From the NCBI GenBank assembly GCA_002780895.1, contig PEUB01000092.1, positions 1 to 49,293 on the forward strand: a stretch of 49,293 nt of DNA. Direction: 5' to 3'. This DNA is from Nitrospirae bacterium CG02_land_8_20_14_3_00_41_53. Lineage in GTDB: Bacteria; Nitrospirota; Thermodesulfovibrionia; Thermodesulfovibrionales; SM23-35. Below, piece after piece: positions 47,416 through 49,293 of this stretch. The notes below the pieces were generated by a model. It saw only the letters and a program-made list of their open reading frames with translations, was not told the origin of the DNA and ran no database searches. Made by a program: the position numbers and the translations under genes. Position 1 is the stretch's first letter. Every line of letters starts with the position of its first letter.

Positions 47416-47832
47416 TTATTTTGCTGACTTTGCTGGCTTTGCTGGCACTGTCTTTTTCTCTGCAGGCCGGATAGTGATACTTTTTGCAGCAATACTTTTT
47501 GCTACATTCTTGCCATCAATCTCGGTGTACTTAGCCTTTACCTTATCACCAACCATTATATCAGCAAGGGCTTTCTTTTCTTTACCGATCTTTATAACGG
47601 TTTTGTCATTTGTTGAAAGTACCACCTCTTTTTTCTTACTCTTTACAGTAAGGGTCCCAGCTGTTGCATCAACAGTGACAACCTCGCCTGAAACCTGCTT
47701 TACTTTTGCCGGTGCCTCTTTCTTTTCAGCAGGTGCAGTTGCAGTTGCTGCCTTCTTCTCCGCTGCAAAGGATATCGAGGTAAGGGCAAATACAAAGAGT
47801 ACTGCAACGATAATCGCTATTGCCTTTTTCAT
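47416..47832 (-). CDS. Secreted small lysine/alanine-rich protein with OB-like (DUF5666-like) core
   Basis: Signal peptide MKKAIAIIVAVLFVFALTSISFAA; VSGEVVTVDATAGTLTVKSKKKEVVLSTNDKT; SD aaaggaggt precedes the ATG at 47832. Confidence 0.75.
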   Translation of the reverse strand: MKKAIAIIVAVLFVFALTSISFAAEKKAATATAPAEKKEAPAKVKQVSGEVVTVDATAGTLTVKSKKKEVVLSTNDKTVIKIGKEKKALADIMVGDKVKAKYTEIDGKNVAKSIAAKSITIRPAEKKTVPAKPAKSAK

Positions 47833-47981
47833 CAAAATCACCTCCTTTCATCATAGAGTGTATTCGGTTTATAACCCAAACTATTACCTTCAAAGATAAT
47901 TAATATACAATAAGTATGCCAGGTTGGAAGTACCTAATAACTATAGGATATATATAAATACCCTCTATATTTTATCCTTTT

Positions 47982-49293
47982 TTAGGGAAGGGTATCCTTT
48001 TTTAGGGAATTGAGATTAAATTTCTCCCACCTGTACCAGAAGGTCTTATAGCTCATTCCAAGAAGCCTTGCTGCCTTTGTTGCAACGCCGTTTGCCTTTA
48101 ACATGGCCTTTTTTAGGAGTTCTTTTTCAAGCTCCTCAAACATTATTCCTTCGTCCGGGAGATCGAAATCAGTAATTCCCATCCCCTGTGAAAACCTGAG
48201 TTCACTCTTTATATCTTTAAGGTTTATAAATGGACTCTCGCTCATAAGTACTGCACGTTCTATGACAGATTCGAGTTGTCTTATATTCCCTGGCCAGTGA
48301 TATTCGATAAGTGCCTTCATTGCATTTTCTTCCACTCCCTTAACTCTCTTTCCAAATTCTTGGTTATATTTCTTTATGAAAAATTCTGTTAGTGCAAAGA
48401 TGTCTTCCTTTCTTTCGCGTAAAGGTGGAAGTTCTATAGTCACCACTTTCAGCCTGTAGTATAGATCTTCTCTAAAATCTCTTTTCTGCAATTCTTTTTC
48501 AAGGTCTTTATTTGTAGCAGCGATAATTCTAATATCAACCCTGATCGTATCCCTTCCCCCAAGTCTCCTTATCTCTTTGTCCTGCAGTACACGTAATATT
48601 TTAGACTGTGTCATCTGGGGTAAGTCTCCCACCTCATCCAGAAAAAATGTGCCGCCGTTTGTAGCCTCGATAAGCCCTATTTTCCTTGAAAGTGCACCAG
48701 TAAATGCCCCTGGTTCATAGCCAAAAAGTTCGCTTTCAAGAAGGTTCTCTGGAATTGCAGCGCAATTTATTGCTGTGAATGGTTTTGTTCGCCTCGAGCT
48801 GTTGTAGTGTATAGCCCTTGCCCCAAGTTCCTTGCCCGTGCCACTTTCACCGAGTATAAGCACAGTTACAGTGCTTGAAGAAACCTTTTTCATAATCTCT
48901 ACTGCTTCCACCATTTTTATTGAACTGCCGATAATACCTTCTATTTTGAACCTGTCAAATAGAGCCTTCTGAAGCTGTAAATTTTCTTTCAAAAGTTCAA
49001 CCCTTTCAACCGCCCTTTTAACCGTTATCAAAAGTACATCCTTATCAAGAGGCTTGGTGAGATAGTCAAATGCCCCCTTTTTAATTGCCTCTACAGCCGA
49101 GGATATTGTGCCGTATGCAGTCATGATGACCACTGATGGCTCAAAAGGCTCTCTGGGAATGGAACCAATAAATTCTATACCGTCCATCCTTTCCATCTTG
49201 AGGTCAGTAAGGACTACGTCGGGGGTAAACTCCTTCACAATCCTCAGTCCTTCCTCAGATGATGAAGCAGTATATGTCTCATATCCTTCATCA
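47982..49293 (-). CDS. NtrC-family sigma54-dependent response regulator, N-terminus truncated by the window edge
   Basis: Receiver frame stays open to 49293 (DEGYETYTASSSEEGLRIVKEFTPDVVLTDLKM); GESGTGKELGARAIHYNS, GAFTGA, C-terminal Fis-type HTH. Confidence 0.95.
   Translation of the reverse strand, partial: DEGYETYTASSSEEGLRIVKEFTPDVVLTDLKMERMDGIEFIGSIPREPFEPSVVIMTAYGTISSAVEAIKKGAFDYLTKPLDKDVLLITVKRAVERVELLKENLQLQKALFDRFKIEGIIGSSIKMVEAVEIMKKVSSSTVTVLILGESGTGKELGARAIHYNSSRRTKPFTAINCAAIPENLLESELFGYEPGAFTGALSRKIGLIEATNGGTFFLDEVGDLPQMTQSKILRVLQDKEIRRLGGRDTIRVDIRIIAATNKDLEKELQKRDFREDLYYRLKVVTIELPPLRERKEDIFALTEFFIKKYNQEFGKRVKGVEENAMKALIEYHWPGNIRQLESVIERAVLMSESPFINLKDIKSELRFSQGMGITDFDLPDEGIMFEELEKELLKKAMLKANGVATKAARLLGMSYKTFWYRWEKFNLNSLKKDTLP

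Overview
The window is a gene-dense, housekeeping-rich segment of a bacterial chromosome. Gene content suggests an anaerobic Nitrospirota- or Desulfobacterota-like organism (inference only; no lineage marker was checked). Main blocks, left to right: (1) an acyl-CoA ligase-ACP-PlsC fusion, divergent from a giant double-ASKHA acyl-CoA dehydratase activase; (2) tmk, holB, ricT, metG, then a macromolecular-synthesis cluster rpsU-nif3-dnaG-rpoD, a CAT-anticodon tRNA and rnpB; (3) lptF/lptG and a dnaJ-hspR-clpB heat-shock operon with a readable HAIR-like operator; (4) cobO, hisD, truA; (5) an 11-kb chemotaxis operon (CheY-CheA-ExeA-like ATPase-CheW-MCP-CheW-HEAT-CheR-CheB), where the MCP has a periplasmic CxxCH motif and a C-terminal PhnD-like binding domain on the cytoplasmic side; (6) a second rpsU, hisH, GGDEF, PilZ and LuxR-type genes, folK, dapL and an NtrC-type regulator cut by the window edge. 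A 32-aa AURKAIP1/COX24-type (bS22-like) ORF missed by the ORF track lies at 7321-7419. The strongest unusual signal is a set of small repeats inserted inside functional genes without breaking them: GC-rich palindromes with arms around CTCGAG or TTTAnnAAA, heptanucleotide tandem arrays resembling cyanobacterial STRRs, a GTCGGAATCGACTCG family, and short CCGCACTT..AAGTGCGG hairpins. They sit in the acyl-CoA ligase, activase, holB, ricT, metG, nif3 and cheW2, and three sit in rnpB. Two rnpB copies are exact 24-nt inverted copies of each other. There is also a MITE-like 151-bp inverted-repeat element between tmk and holB. No CRISPR array, transposase, prophage or rRNA was seen.
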